Assembly (NCBI RefSeq): GCF_000220525.1
Contig: NZ_AFPK01000035.1
Coordinates: 1 to 64,000 of the forward strand
Length of the DNA: 64,000 nt
Direction: 5' to 3'
Source: Ochrovirga pacifica
Lineage (GTDB): Bacteria > Bacteroidota > Bacteroidia > Flavobacteriales > Flavobacteriaceae
A program made the position numbers and the translations under genes. The notes under the pieces are model-generated. The model was not told the origin of the DNA. It searched no databases and saw only the letters and a list, made by a program, of their open reading frames with translations. The number at the start of each line of letters is the position of its first letter. The stretch's first letter is position 1. Below, one piece after another: positions 18,023 to 27,453 of the stretch.

Positions 18023-20845
18023 TTAAATCAATTCTTTCTTTAAAAAACGAGCGGTATGACTTTTTTTGTTTTTACTAATTTCTTCTGGAGTTCCCTTACA
18101 TACAATGGTTCCACCACCTTTTCCTCCTTCTGGGCCAATATCTATAATATGATCGGCTAATTTAATCACATCCATATTGTGTTCTATAATTAATACAGAA
18201 TTTCCCTTATCTACCAATTTCTGTATAACTTGCATTAACACACGGATGTCTTCAAAATGCAAGCCAGTAGTAGGTTCATCCAAAATATAAAAGGTGTTTC
18301 CTGTATCTCTTTTAGACAATTCTGAGGCTAACTTAATGCGTTGTGCTTCTCCTCCTGACAAGGTGGTAGACTGTTGTCCTAAGGTAATGTATCCCAAACC
18401 AACTTCCTGTATGGTTTTTATTTTTCGATAGATTTTAGGAATGTGTTCAAAAAAATCTACGGCTTCGTTAATGGTCATTTCTAATACATCAGAAATGGAT
18501 TTTCCTTTGTAACGAATTTCTAAGGTTTCTCTATTAAAACGTTTTCCTTGACACGTTTCACAAGCTACGTGTACATCGGGTAAAAAGTTCATCTCAATCA
18601 CACGCATTCCACCTCCTTCACATGTTTCGCATCGACCTCCTTTTACATTAAAAGAAAAACGTCCTGATTTGTAACCGCGAATCATTGATTCTGGGGTTTG
18701 TGCAAATAGTTTTCTGATTTCATCAAACGTTTTGGTATAGGTAGCAGGGTTAGAACGTGGAGTTCTACCTATGGGCGATTGGTCTATGTCAATTACTTTG
18801 TCAATATGTTCTAATCCTTTTATACTTTTGTAAGCGTGTGGTTTTTGTACACCGTTGTAAATATGCGCATTTAAAATAGGGTACAAAGTTCCGTTGATTA
18901 AAGTCGATTTTCCGCTTCCTGAAACTCCGGTTACACAAATTAGTTTTCCTAATGGGAAATGTGCAGTTACGTTTTTTAAATTATTTCCATTGGCACCTGT
19001 TAACACAAGCTCTTTTCCGTTTCCTTTTCTTCGTTCTTTGGGTAAGCGAATGGCTTTTCTACCCGTTAAATAATCAGCTGTTAGAGTACTTACTTTAGAA
19101 AATAAATCATAAGAGCCTTGGCTTACAATTTGTCCTCCGTGCACACCTGCTCCAGGTCCTATATCAATCACGTGGTCGGCACGTTCCATAATGTCTTTAT
19201 CGTGTTCTACTACTAATACAGAGTTTCCTACATCTCTTAGTTGCTCTAGAGAATGAATTAATTTTTCATTATCTCTTTGATGCAAGCCAATACTTGGTTC
19301 GTCTAAAATATATAGGACTCCAACCAATTGAGAACCAATTTGGGTAGCCAAACGAATTCTTTGTGCTTCTCCTCCTGATAAGGATTTAGAAGAACGATTT
19401 AGTGTTAGATAATCCAACCCTACATCTAATAAAAACTGAATTCGGGTGTTAATTTCTTTAACAATTTCGGATCCAATAATTTGCTGTTTGTTGCTTAGTT
19501 TGTCATTTAAAGAAGAAAACCAATCAGCAAGTTCGGTAATGTCCATCGATACCAAATCTCCTATGTTGTAGCCATCAATTTTAAAGTATAAAGATTCTTT
19601 ACGTAAGCGACTTCCATTGCACTCAGTACAAAGTTCATCGTTCATAAAATCTTTGGCCCAACGCTGAATACTTTTAGACTCGTTATTTTGATGTTGGTGT
19701 TCTATAAAAGATACAATTCCTTCAAAATCTATTTGATAGGTTTTGGTAACTCCCGCTACTTTTGCATTTACTTTGATGTTCTCTTTACCACCATACAAGA
19801 TAATATCCAATGCTTTTTGCGGTATTTTATGGATGGGATCTTCTACAGAAAAATCAAAAGCTTGTGCAATGCTCTGTATTTGTTTAAAAATCCATGTGTT
19901 TTTTTGAGTTCCTAAAGGAACAATTCCTCCGTTTTTAATAGACAAACAATCGTCTGGAATTACTTTTTTTAAAGAAACGGTAGCTACATGACCTATTCCG
20001 TTACAGGTAGGACAAGCTCCTTTGGGCGAGTTAAAAGAAAAAGAGTTGGGCTCGGGTAGTGGGTACGAAATTCCAGAAGTAGGACACATCAACGCACGAC
20101 TAAAATAACGTGGTTTGTTTTCATCAAATTTTAGGACCATTAATACACCATCTCCTGCATACATGGCTGTTTTGATGGTTTCTTCCAAGCGCTTTTCTTG
20201 TTCTTGATGAATTACCAGTCGGTCAATTACAATTTCTATATCGTGGGTTTTGTAGCGGTCTACTTTCATTCCTTTGGTAATGTCTACAATTTGACCATCG
20301 ACACGTACTTTTCCAAAACCTTGCTTTCCTATTTGCTCAAACAACTCTCTATAATGCCCTTTTCTAGATTTGATTACGGGAGCTAAAATCAACGTTTTTT
20401 CTCCATCAAAATCTTTCAAAATCAACTCTTTAATTTGCTCATCTGTGTAACTTACCATTTTTTCATTGGTTTCGTACGAATAAGCATCGGCAATACGAGC
20501 ATACAGCAAGCGTAAAAAATCATATATTTCAGTTACTGTTCCTACCGTAGAGCGTGGACTTTTGTTGGTGGTTTTTTGTTCAATGGCTATTACTGGCGAG
20601 AGTCCATCAATTTTATCTACATCAGGACGTTCTAAACCACCTAAAAACTGACGAGCATAAGCCGAAAAAGTTTCAATATATCGTCGCTGACCTTCTGCAT
20701 AAATAGTGTCAAAAGCTAAAGACGATTTTCCACTACCGCTTAAACCCGTTATTACAACCAATTGGTCTCGTGGAATATTAACATCAATATTTTTTAAATT
20801 ATGTGCTCTTGCTCCTAAAACTTCAATGTATTCGTTTGCTGCCAT
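18023..20845 (-). CDS. uvrA: Excinuclease ABC subunit A (UvrA, copy 1)
   Basis: Damage-recognition ATPase of nucleotide excision repair. The 940 residues contain two ABC modules: Walker [10 protein letters not shown] at 34-42 and GVSGSGKST in the second half, signature [18 protein letters not shown] and [17 protein letters not shown]. Zinc-binding CPTCNGIG and CETCEGGG...CETCQGKR modules are also present. It resembles canonical E. coli UvrA more closely in the early region (PRSTVGTVTEIYDFLRLL) than the second copy in this window does. uvrB and uvrC are absent here. Upstream of it lies the amidohydrolase/GCS2/RimK cassette on the same strand with an 85-nt gap. Confidence 0.96.
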   Translation of the reverse strand: MAANEYIEVLGARAHNLKNIDVNIPRDQLVVITGLSGSGKSSLAFDTIYAEGQRRYIETFSAYARQFLGGLERPDVDKIDGLSPVIAIEQKTTNKSPRSTVGTVTEIYDFLRLLYARIADAYSYETNEKMVSYTDEQIKELILKDFDGEKTLILAPVIKSRKGHYRELFEQIGKQGFGKVRVDGQIVDITKGMKVDRYKTHDIEIVIDRLVIHQEQEKRLEETIKTAMYAGDGVLMVLKFDENKPRYFSRALMCPTSGISYPLPEPNSFSFNSPKGACPTCNGIGHVATVSLKKVIPDDCLSIKNGGIVPLGTQKNTWIFKQIQSIAQAFDFSVEDPIHKIPQKALDIILYGGKENIKVNAKVAGVTKTYQIDFEGIVSFIEHQHQNNESKSIQRWAKDFMNDELCTECNGSRLRKESLYFKIDGYNIGDLVSMDITELADWFSSLNDKLSNKQQIIGSEIVKEINTRIQFLLDVGLDYLTLNRSSKSLSGGEAQRIRLATQIGSQLVGVLYILDEPSIGLHQRDNEKLIHSLEQLRDVGNSVLVVEHDKDIMERADHVIDIGPGAGVHGGQIVSQGSYDLFSKVSTLTADYLTGRKAIRLPKERRKGNGKELVLTGANGNNLKNVTAHFPLGKLICVTGVSGSGKSTLINGTLYPILNAHIYNGVQKPHAYKSIKGLEHIDKVIDIDQSPIGRTPRSNPATYTKTFDEIRKLFAQTPESMIRGYKSGRFSFNVKGGRCETCEGGGMRVIEMNFLPDVHVACETCQGKRFNRETLEIRYKGKSISDVLEMTINEAVDFFEHIPKIYRKIKTIQEVGLGYITLGQQSTTLSGGEAQRIKLASELSKRDTGNTFYILDEPTTGLHFEDIRVLMQVIQKLVDKGNSVLIIEHNMDVIKLADHIIDIGPEGGKGGGTIVCKGTPEEISKNKKSHTARFLKKELI

Positions 20846-20930
20846 GTGATTTTTTACAAAGTCACGAAGTTACTATTTTTAGCATAAAATTAAAGTTCGA
20901 TTCTGAGCTTTGTTCCCTTATAGATGTATT

Positions 20931-21644
20931 CTAAAAAAGTGAAGAAGGTTCAAAAAATTTTTGCTGTAAACTTTCTTGAATTGCTTTGAATATTACTTTT
21001 TTTAATTTAGAATCTAGCTGATTGTTACTCACGTATTTTTGATTGATTTCTAATTCTATACCAATATAATTTTTTATAAAATCTTTGCGTAATGTTTTGG
21101 TAAAGCCATCACTAACACCACGGTAAGGATAATTGTAACGAACGTTTAAAGCGGGTTTTCGTTCTAAAAGAGCTTGCTTTAAGTTTTTTGCATACCATTT
21201 TTCAATACTCCTAGAAGGATCGTATAAAATTCCTATATCGCATTGCCTAACCGCACCATTTAAAATAGGGGTAAAGGTATGTACAGACAGGTGTAAGACT
21301 ACGTTATTTTGATCTAAATTACTATGAATTTGTTCTTTAATTTTACCTCTATAAATATGATAATACTGTTCTAGGATTTGTTTTTTTTCAATGACTGGTA
21401 AGTGTTTGGCATAGTCCGAAAATAAATCAGGATGGTGCAATGATCGGTTTAACTCTACCAACAAACGACTTATTTGATTGCTTTTTTGAAAAGTAGCTAG
21501 TGAACTTAAATGCAAAAATAAATCCAACGAACCTAAGTCAAAACCTTTATGAGTTTGTAAAACTTGTGGATGGTTTTGAAATAGGTATTGGTATTCTGGT
21601 GGCAGTCTATTACCTCCGTGCTCACAGGTTAAAATCAATTTCAT
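20931..21644 (-). CDS. N-formylglutamate amidohydrolase family protein
   Basis: The 237-residue protein has the family N-terminus LILTCEHGGNRLPPEYQYLF and LLVELNRSLHHPDLFS, followed by VVLHLSVHTFTP and DIGILYDPSRS. The family is a zinc-dependent amidohydrolase clan related to zinc carboxypeptidases and MpaA-like enzymes; the classical member hydrolyses N-formylglutamate in histidine breakdown. No histidine-degradation genes are nearby, and the gene is coupled (ATGA overlap) to a GCS2 ligase and an ATP-grasp ligase, so it more likely cleaves an amide bond made by those. The ATG at 21644 was preferred to the TTG two codons upstream. Confidence 0.82.
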   Translation of the reverse strand: MKLILTCEHGGNRLPPEYQYLFQNHPQVLQTHKGFDLGSLDLFLHLSSLATFQKSNQISRLLVELNRSLHHPDLFSDYAKHLPVIEKKQILEQYYHIYRGKIKEQIHSNLDQNNVVLHLSVHTFTPILNGAVRQCDIGILYDPSRSIEKWYAKNLKQALLERKPALNVRYNYPYRGVSDGFTKTLRKDFIKNYIGIELEINQKYVSNNQLDSKLKKVIFKAIQESLQQKFFEPSSLF

Positions 21645-22873
21645 TGACAAGGATCAAATAGTTGATTGTTGTGCAAACAGCTACTTAGCTTTTGGTAAAT
21701 CTGATGCAAATTTTTACTTGTCGGATTCTTTTCAAAAGCTTTGGTAATTCTGCTTGCTAAAGTTCCGTTTTCTAATAAATATACAAGTGTCTCTTGATGC
21801 TCTGTAGCAATGTGGTGTTTAACACATTTGTACAAGTGTTTCCAAATACCACTAACTGTTGTAGTTTTTTTTAAACCAAGTTCTTGTAAATATGTTGCAT
21901 TGGTGATGTTGTGCTGTTCTGCATCTAAAATACTTTGATTTAATAATGTGGCTAGCACATCAATATCCATCTCTTTTTGACTTGCCAAGCTGGTAAAAGG
22001 TTGGGTTATCAACAATTTTAAACTTTCTACAATTAACATAGCAATAGCAACATCTGCTTTTGGACATTCTTGCAAATCTAAAACTCTAATTTCTATGGCA
22101 TTTCTATCAAACCTAGCAATTGCTCCTCTAGAGTTTACAAAATGAAAATCTAAAATTCCTGTAGGATCATGCGGAGCTATGGCTTTTTGGATAGGATGAT
22201 AAATAACATCGTAATACGCTTGTTTACTATATACGGCCTCTGGAATTACTTTTCCTGCAATGATAGGGATTTGTTTCTGGTTGTGTTTGTATTGCTCCAA
22301 TCGGCTGTCTTTATAGCCTGTTAATTGTCCGTCTAAAATAGGAGAACTAGCAGATAAGCCTGGTAAAATAGGCAATAAAATACGAATGGCAGCATGCAGT
22401 TTAGCAAATTCATCATCGTTGTAAAAAGGGAGGTTAAGGTGCATACTTTGTAAGTTGCTCCATCCATGTCCTTTACAGCCAAAAATAGTATCGTACAATT
22501 GGTAAATATCTTTGGCTCCATAAGGCCAAAGAGCAGTTTCTGTCAACGGATTCATAAAAGGATGACAGGCAGTTCCTAACAATTTGGCTTGTTGATTTTT
22601 TAGCAGTAGGTTAATTTCTAAAATATTTTGATGAAAACTATGTGCAAGTAAAGACAAGTCCTTAGCTGGCCCATTGGTTTTTAGTTCTACAACATGGGCT
22701 ACCAATTCATTACTCCACGCAATGGTTCCATTATCTATATCGTCGGTTATGGTTCCGTTTTTTGCCAAGAACAAATCGGCAACAACGGGTTGTATATGTA
22801 ATGATTGTTGGTTTACAACCATATATTCTAGCTCTACACCAATAACATCAAAAAGGTGATAGTTGGTTTTCAT
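21641..22873 (-). CDS. GCS2 family carboxylate-amine ligase (glutamate-cysteine ligase-like)
   Basis: The 410-residue protein matches the GCS2 fold. Its N-terminal GVELEYMVVNQQSLHIQPV and SNELVAHVVELKTNGP carry the metal-binding glutamates, and GTACHPFMNPLTETALWP and SMHLNLPFYNDDEFAKLHAAIRIL (split here only for description) cover the substrate region. Late RNAIEIRVLDLQECP supplies another acidic ligand. Members form gamma-glutamyl or related amide bonds using ATP; a true glutathione role is not supported because no glutathione synthetase is adjacent. It sits 1 nt downstream of the RimK-like gene and overlaps the amidohydrolase, so the three are one operon. Confidence 0.85.
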   Translation of the reverse strand: MKTNYHLFDVIGVELEYMVVNQQSLHIQPVVADLFLAKNGTITDDIDNGTIAWSNELVAHVVELKTNGPAKDLSLLAHSFHQNILEINLLLKNQQAKLLGTACHPFMNPLTETALWPYGAKDIYQLYDTIFGCKGHGWSNLQSMHLNLPFYNDDEFAKLHAAIRILLPILPGLSASSPILDGQLTGYKDSRLEQYKHNQKQIPIIAGKVIPEAVYSKQAYYDVIYHPIQKAIAPHDPTGILDFHFVNSRGAIARFDRNAIEIRVLDLQECPKADVAIAMLIVESLKLLITQPFTSLASQKEMDIDVLATLLNQSILDAEQHNITNATYLQELGLKKTTTVSGIWKHLYKCVKHHIATEHQETLVYLLENGTLASRITKAFEKNPTSKNLHQIYQKLSSCLHNNQLFDPCQ

Positions 22874-22874
22874 G

Positions 22875-24320
22875 TTATGTGAGACGTTTTTTAAATGCGT
22901 TTAATAATTGGGTGTATATCAAATCTCCGTAATAAACATCTTCTACCCCAACATCTATGTTAGGGTTATCGTTAATTTCTATAACCATGGGTTGGTTGTT
23001 AATTACTTTAATGTCTATTCCATACAAGCCTTTTTCCATTAATTTAGCGGCTTTTATGGCTAGGTTAATGACTTTTTTAGGAACTTTTTCTATAGGCAAA
23101 CAATCTGATAAACCTTCTTGTTCTTTTTTCTTTTTGGCCTTCCAGTTATAGATTTGCCAGTGATCTTTAGCCATGTAATATTTGCAAGCAAAAAAAGGAA
23201 CATTGTCTAAAATTCCAATTCTCCAATCATAATCAGAGGGGCAAAATTCTTGTGCAATGATTAAATCCGACTCGGATAGCATTTCATGTACCATAATATC
23301 GTATTCTTCTTTAGAAGTTGCTTTTTTTACGCCAAAAGAAAAGGTAGAATCAGGGGCTTTTAGCACACATGGAAAACCGATAGTATCTACCAAAAGTTCT
23401 TTATTCTGATGATGAACAATCATCGTTTTAGGCGTATGAATATTGGCATTTTGCATGGCCTCTGCCATGTAAACTTTGTTACAACATTTTAAAATTGCAT
23501 CAGGATAGTCTACAATAGCCATCATTTCTTGCTGTGCTTTTCTTGCAAAAGTATAAGCTTCGTTGTTTACTTCGGTACTTTGTCTAATAAACAAAGCATC
23601 AAAAGAAGATAAGCGAGACAAGTCTTTAGGGTAAACTAACTCGGTATAAATGTGCATTTTCTCAGCAACATCCATTAGCTTTTTTATTGCTTTAGAGTTG
23701 CTAGGAGGTGCAGGGTCGTTTGGATTTACCAAAATAGCCAAGTCAAATTCGTACTTAGTTTGTTTAGGTTTGTCATATCTTTTTTTAGAAAAGTAATGTT
23801 CGGCAAACAATAACACACTGTCCCAATGTTCTGAAGGAATTTCTGCTTCAGAAATAGGAGCTATTTGTTGTACTTGCCATTTGTGGTTGTAAACAAAATG
23901 AACTCTCATAAAAGGAACTTGAAAGTGTTTGTAAAACAGTCCGCTAAGTTCCTTGTATTTTTGAGCCACGTTTTGACCAAAGTAGATACTCAGTACAAAT
24001 TCTCTGGATTTAATGTTTTTTAAACTTTGTTGGATGATTTTATCAAATTCATCCGATACTATTTTTACAATTTTTTGCGATTTAAAATCGACTAAATTTT
24101 TAACTGTTGGTGTAACTAAATGACCGCGAGCTTCTGCAAGCAAAGAAACATAGTATCCTTTAGATTGGTAGCTATAATCTTTACAAAGATTAAAAACACG
24201 TGTGTTTTTTTGTAATGAGTAGGCAGGGTTGGTAAGGTATTCTTGAGAAGAAATAACAGCAATTGTGTCAATCGAAAAATTCCATTTTTCTGGTTGATTT
24301 ACAACAATATACTTGTTCAT
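22875..24320 (-). CDS. RimK family ATP-grasp ligase with N-terminal extension
   Basis: The 481-residue protein has a long N-terminal region of about 240 residues (starting KYIVVNQPEKWNFSIDTIAV and including PAYSLQKNTRVFNLCKDY) before a RimK-like ATP-grasp domain. In the latter, KTMIVHHQNK, FPCVLKAPDSTFSFGVKKAT, LIIAQEFCPSDYDWRIGIL and the metal-binding VIEINDNPNIDVG near the C-terminus are visible. RimK-like enzymes add amino acids, often glutamate, to a carboxylate. The start is the ATG at 24320. It is the first gene of a cassette with the GCS2 ligase and amidohydrolase; the real product is unknown. Confidence 0.87.
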   Translation of the reverse strand: MNKYIVVNQPEKWNFSIDTIAVISSQEYLTNPAYSLQKNTRVFNLCKDYSYQSKGYYVSLLAEARGHLVTPTVKNLVDFKSQKIVKIVSDEFDKIIQQSLKNIKSREFVLSIYFGQNVAQKYKELSGLFYKHFQVPFMRVHFVYNHKWQVQQIAPISEAEIPSEHWDSVLLFAEHYFSKKRYDKPKQTKYEFDLAILVNPNDPAPPSNSKAIKKLMDVAEKMHIYTELVYPKDLSRLSSFDALFIRQSTEVNNEAYTFARKAQQEMMAIVDYPDAILKCCNKVYMAEAMQNANIHTPKTMIVHHQNKELLVDTIGFPCVLKAPDSTFSFGVKKATSKEEYDIMVHEMLSESDLIIAQEFCPSDYDWRIGILDNVPFFACKYYMAKDHWQIYNWKAKKKKEQEGLSDCLPIEKVPKKVINLAIKAAKLMEKGLYGIDIKVINNQPMVIEINDNPNIDVGVEDVYYGDLIYTQLLNAFKKRLT

Positions 24321-24380
24321 TTAAAAGTGTTCATTCGTATTAATTTTGGTTGTAAATGTATGAGAAAAAAGAATACAAAA

Positions 24381-24421
24381 TCAAAAAAAATAAAGGGAAC
24401 TAAAAAAATATTTTAGCTCCC
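24381..24421 (-). terminator. Rho-independent terminator after the 99-residue secreted protein gene
   Basis: On the minus strand the arm at 24421-24411 (GGGAGCTAAAA) pairs with 24405-24395 with one G-U wobble and a 5-nt loop. It is followed by a run rich in T. It lies about 30 nt past the stop of the gene ending at 24450. Confidence 0.8.
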
Positions 24422-24449
24422 TTTTGTAAAATAAAGAAAAAAATAAATA

Positions 24450-24749
24450 CTATTTTTTCCAGTATTGGTTCATTGCTTTATTTTTTTCTTTTCCAATAAC
24501 GTCCTTAAATTTTTTGGCATAAGCTTGTCTTACGTCCTTCATTTTTGCTTTTTTAGCTTCTTGATCCAAATCACTTTTTCTAATTTCTTTTAATTCTGCT
24601 TGTTTTTCTTTGTTAATAGCCAACACTTTTGTTTTTTCTTCTTGTGTTAAACCAGCGTGTTCAATGGCTCCTTTAAATGTTTTCTTTTCTTGTGCGTTTA
24701 CTGTGATAGCCATGAAAAAGGCAATCACCATTACTAGTTTTTTCATCAT
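24450..24749 (-). CDS. Small secreted helical protein (Spy/CpxP-like, unassigned)
   Basis: The 99-residue product has a clear signal peptide (MMKKLVMVIAFFMAITVNAQ). A mature part of about 79 residues follows, very rich in Lys/Glu and predicted to be helical (LTQEEKTKVLAINKEKQAEL). The pattern LTxEEKxKVxxINxxxQxxL is reminiscent of DUF4890 and Spy/CpxP-type periplasmic helical-hairpin proteins, some of which bind metals or act as chaperones. I cannot place it in a family with certainty. It is monocistronic with its own terminator. An alternative ATG is one codon downstream. Confidence 0.75.
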   Translation of the reverse strand: MMKKLVMVIAFFMAITVNAQEKKTFKGAIEHAGLTQEEKTKVLAINKEKQAELKEIRKSDLDQEAKKAKMKDVRQAYAKKFKDVIGKEKNKAMNQYWKK

Positions 24750-24863
24750 TGATGTTTTTAAAATTGGTGTATCAAAGATGTTGTTATAGGGTTATTATTG
24801 GTTGTTGATTTGTTTTTTTATAGGCTATAAATGATTTTTTAAAACTAGATAAGTGTTTGAAAG

Positions 24864-26222
24864 TTAATGTTTCGCAAATGTAAGTTCTACAATTTCAGGA
24901 ATTCCTTTTTTTTCTAACACACGCAAACGGTATTTTCTAGCAGAAACCTCTTTAAAGGCTCCTTTTTCGTGAAAAGTACCGATGCCTCCTTCGTACAAGG
25001 TAATCCATTTATTTTTAACCAAAGCTTCTATTACGTATTTTTGAATCGTTTTTTTGTAGCCTGCATGCATTGAAAAATAGTTGAAGCTTTCTTGTTTTCC
25101 AAAGTCTAACTCTATCCAAGGAGAAGCATCATCTTTGTGTGCTTGCCAAGCCGTAAATAGGTTTAAATCTAACAAGTTTCTATTTTTTATTTCTGAGGGT
25201 ATTAAATTACTAGATGTTTTTACAGCTACATTTTTATGGGGATTTTCAACCTTAGGTAATCTTTTATAAGGTTTAGATAACATTACTTTTTTACCTACTT
25301 CTTGCAGTCGTTTAACAACATTATCATCCATCAACCCCTTGTTGTTAGGAGCAGCATTTAATAAATAGTTGCTGTAGTGTTGGTTGGTATACTGCAATTC
25401 GTCAATAATTTCATCCACAGGTTTTAAATCTAGTTTTTCGTAACCTTTTTCCCAAAACCAGGTAGGTTGTAATACAGGTCCTTGCTGAGAAGGGAAAGTA
25501 TTGTCATACGGAATGTGTTGTCCATGAGTAGCTTCGTAATGCACCACTTGCGTATAGGCTAAATCGGCTCTACAACTATGATTAATTACTAAGCAGTTGG
25601 GTTGAATAGAGTGAATATGATCTGCTAAAACAGCATAAGGAAGTTCTTTAAAGTCTGGCCCTTTTCCCCAACGAGATCCCCAACCATCAATTACAATACA
25701 GTTAATTTTACCGTAGTTGGTTAAGAGTTCTGTTAACTGAGCTTTTGTGAATTCAATATTTTCTTTGTTGATGTTTCCATGTTCCACTCCGTGATGTCTA
25801 TCCCAAACTGAAAAGTACAAGCCAACAGCTAAACCTTCTTTTCTAAAGGCATTTACATATTCCTTAACAATATCAATGTTTTTATATTCCTCTTTAGCTG
25901 ATGCAATGTCATAGTTAGATACTTTGGTATCCCATAAGCTAAATCCGTCATGGTGTTTGGTTGTAAAAACACCATATTTCATACCAGCAGCCTTTGCTGT
26001 TTTTGCCCATTGACTACAATCTAACTCCGAGGGTTGAAAGTCTTTGGGATCATGAAAAGGGTAGGCCCATTGTTCTGCATGATATGTTCCCATATTGTAA
26101 TGGATAAACATACCGAATTTTAGATTCAAAAAATTACGAACATTGTCTGTGTTTTCTTGTGCGTAAAATGAATGAATTGTAAGTATCAGAAAATTGAAAA
26201 GGATGGTATTTATTTTTTTCAT
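24864..26222 (-). CDS. GH29 alpha-L-fucosidase / alpha-L-galactosidase-like enzyme
   Basis: Secreted (signal peptide to about residue 21) exo-glycosidase of 452 residues. GH29 motifs seen are FGMFIHYNMGTYHAEQWA, YGVFTTKHHDGFSLWDTK with His90/His91, and CIVIDGWGSRWG, where Asp179 is the expected nucleophile. The C-terminal 130 residues look like an F5/8 (discoidin) carbohydrate-binding domain (AWQAHKDDASPWIELDFG). It is 13 nt downstream of the GH16 gene, clearly co-transcribed. GH29 members in red-algal galactan loci can act on alpha-L-galactose rather than L-fucose; the porphyran-like context makes that a real option. The specificity is inference. Confidence 0.88.
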   Translation of the reverse strand: MKKINTILFNFLILTIHSFYAQENTDNVRNFLNLKFGMFIHYNMGTYHAEQWAYPFHDPKDFQPSELDCSQWAKTAKAAGMKYGVFTTKHHDGFSLWDTKVSNYDIASAKEEYKNIDIVKEYVNAFRKEGLAVGLYFSVWDRHHGVEHGNINKENIEFTKAQLTELLTNYGKINCIVIDGWGSRWGKGPDFKELPYAVLADHIHSIQPNCLVINHSCRADLAYTQVVHYEATHGQHIPYDNTFPSQQGPVLQPTWFWEKGYEKLDLKPVDEIIDELQYTNQHYSNYLLNAAPNNKGLMDDNVVKRLQEVGKKVMLSKPYKRLPKVENPHKNVAVKTSSNLIPSEIKNRNLLDLNLFTAWQAHKDDASPWIELDFGKQESFNYFSMHAGYKKTIQKYVIEALVKNKWITLYEGGIGTFHEKGAFKEVSARKYRLRVLEKKGIPEIVELTFAKH

Positions 26223-26235
26223 ATTGCTAATATAA

Positions 26236-27105
26236 CTATTTCAATTTCCAAGTTCTAATCCAATCGTATTGAGTGGTTCTTTGTTCCCAAGTTCCACTTT
26301 CTACCAATCCTCCATCATCTGGTAACGGATTCCAGTCGTATGTTTCTATAGCCATTTGTAAAAAAGCAGGCATGTCCCATTCTACAGTTGGGTTTAGCGT
26401 GTATTTGTATTCACCATCTAAAAAACATAAAATTTCTGTAGGGCTTTTCCACCATGCTCCATATACATAAAAACGTTCGTGGTTTTTTGTTGGAGTATAG
26501 ACCATTTTTTGATCTCTTTCACTTTCTGGATGACAGTTGGTTTTTCTATGTATGGCGTTAGAGTGAAAAATTTGATCCCATTTTTTGGCCCATGTATGTG
26601 TTTTTTCTGTCAATCTACCTACACACTCTTGTATGTCTAGTTCTTCTTTTTTTTCACAATCGTATTTGGTCATTAACCAAAAAGTAGAAGACATGACTGT
26701 TGCGTTTGCTTTCATTCTGGTTTCAAAATACCAACCTACTTTACCTGCGTGTAAAGAACGTACAATGGCTCCTTGATGGGTAAATGTTTTGCCTTTTTTT
26801 GTTATAGGTTTGTCTAATTTACTAACGGTTACATTCATTTTTCCGTCTTTAATAACAACATTTTCTGCTCTAAAAAGTCCTGGTGCACGTCCGTCCCACA
26901 TCCATCCGTTTCCTATAGGATTGTCCTGCCATTTTTTTGAATCAAGTTTATTGCCTTTAAATTCATCAGACATATTTTTTACTTGTACCCATTTTTTTTC
27001 TAAAGGTTTAGGGTCTTGACCTTTTAAAAAATAGGGAGTGCTTTGTGCAGTACTTGTAGTAATGCACCCAAGACAAAGTGCCATAGCGGAGATTATTATT
27101 TTCAT
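26236..27105 (-). CDS. GH16 beta-agarase/porphyranase-like endo-galactanase
   Basis: The 289-residue enzyme has a signal peptide (about 1-20, TTSTAQ) and a single GH16 jelly-roll. The catalytic ExDxxE motif is EELDIQE with Glu155, Asp157 and Glu160. Other clade features are WQDNPIGNGWMWDGRAPGLF, QGAIVRSLHAGKVGWYFETR and WWKSPTEILCFLDGEY, which fit the agarase/porphyranase side of GH16 rather than laminarinases. It would cut internal beta-1,4 bonds of agar-type galactan. There is no extra binding module. It leads a two-gene unit with GH29; a candidate operator lies 55-87 nt upstream. Confidence 0.88.
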   Translation of the reverse strand: MKIIISAMALCLGCITTSTAQSTPYFLKGQDPKPLEKKWVQVKNMSDEFKGNKLDSKKWQDNPIGNGWMWDGRAPGLFRAENVVIKDGKMNVTVSKLDKPITKKGKTFTHQGAIVRSLHAGKVGWYFETRMKANATVMSSTFWLMTKYDCEKKEELDIQECVGRLTEKTHTWAKKWDQIFHSNAIHRKTNCHPESERDQKMVYTPTKNHERFYVYGAWWKSPTEILCFLDGEYKYTLNPTVEWDMPAFLQMAIETYDWNPLPDDGGLVESGTWEQRTTQYDWIRTWKLK

Positions 27106-27159
27106 TTTAATTTTATAAAAGTTACCTAGCTAAATTAAAAATGAAGTAGGGTGTTTAGG

Positions 27160-27192
27160 AATAATAAGCAACTATACCCTAATACAAATGAT
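27160..27192 (-). promoter_or_regulatory. Candidate activator site upstream of GH16-GH29
   Basis: On the minus strand 27192-27181 reads ATCATTTGTATT, the same core found upstream of two sulfatase units. It lies 87 nt before the ATG, close to the distal copies in those promoters (90 and 93 nt). A degenerate copy (7 of 12 matches) sits exactly 21 bp closer to the gene at 27171-27160. Binding by an AraC/HTCS-type regulator is inferred. Confidence 0.45.
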
Positions 27193-27453
27193 GAATGTTG
27201 TGTTATTGTACCGTTTTTTAAGTTTTTTTAAAAACCAAAATGGAAGTGTGTTTTGTTCTTCTGTAAAGAATGTTAAGTTTACAAGCATAAATCCTAAATT
27301 TATTTTACTTGTATGTTACAGTATAAATTGTAATTGCCTTATCTTTTTCTAAAAAAACAGAGACTGCTTGTATATGTAGCTAATATCATTAAAAGACAAA
27401 ATAGAACTCAATTTTGTGAAATAATGATAGTGCATATTGAAGTTGTAAGTCAG

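Noticed and set aside
20895-20903. GTTCGATTC, resembling a tRNA T-loop, in the gap upstream of the amidohydrolase stop
   Set aside because: The flanking bases do not form the five-base T stem and no acceptor, D or anticodon arm could be found around it.
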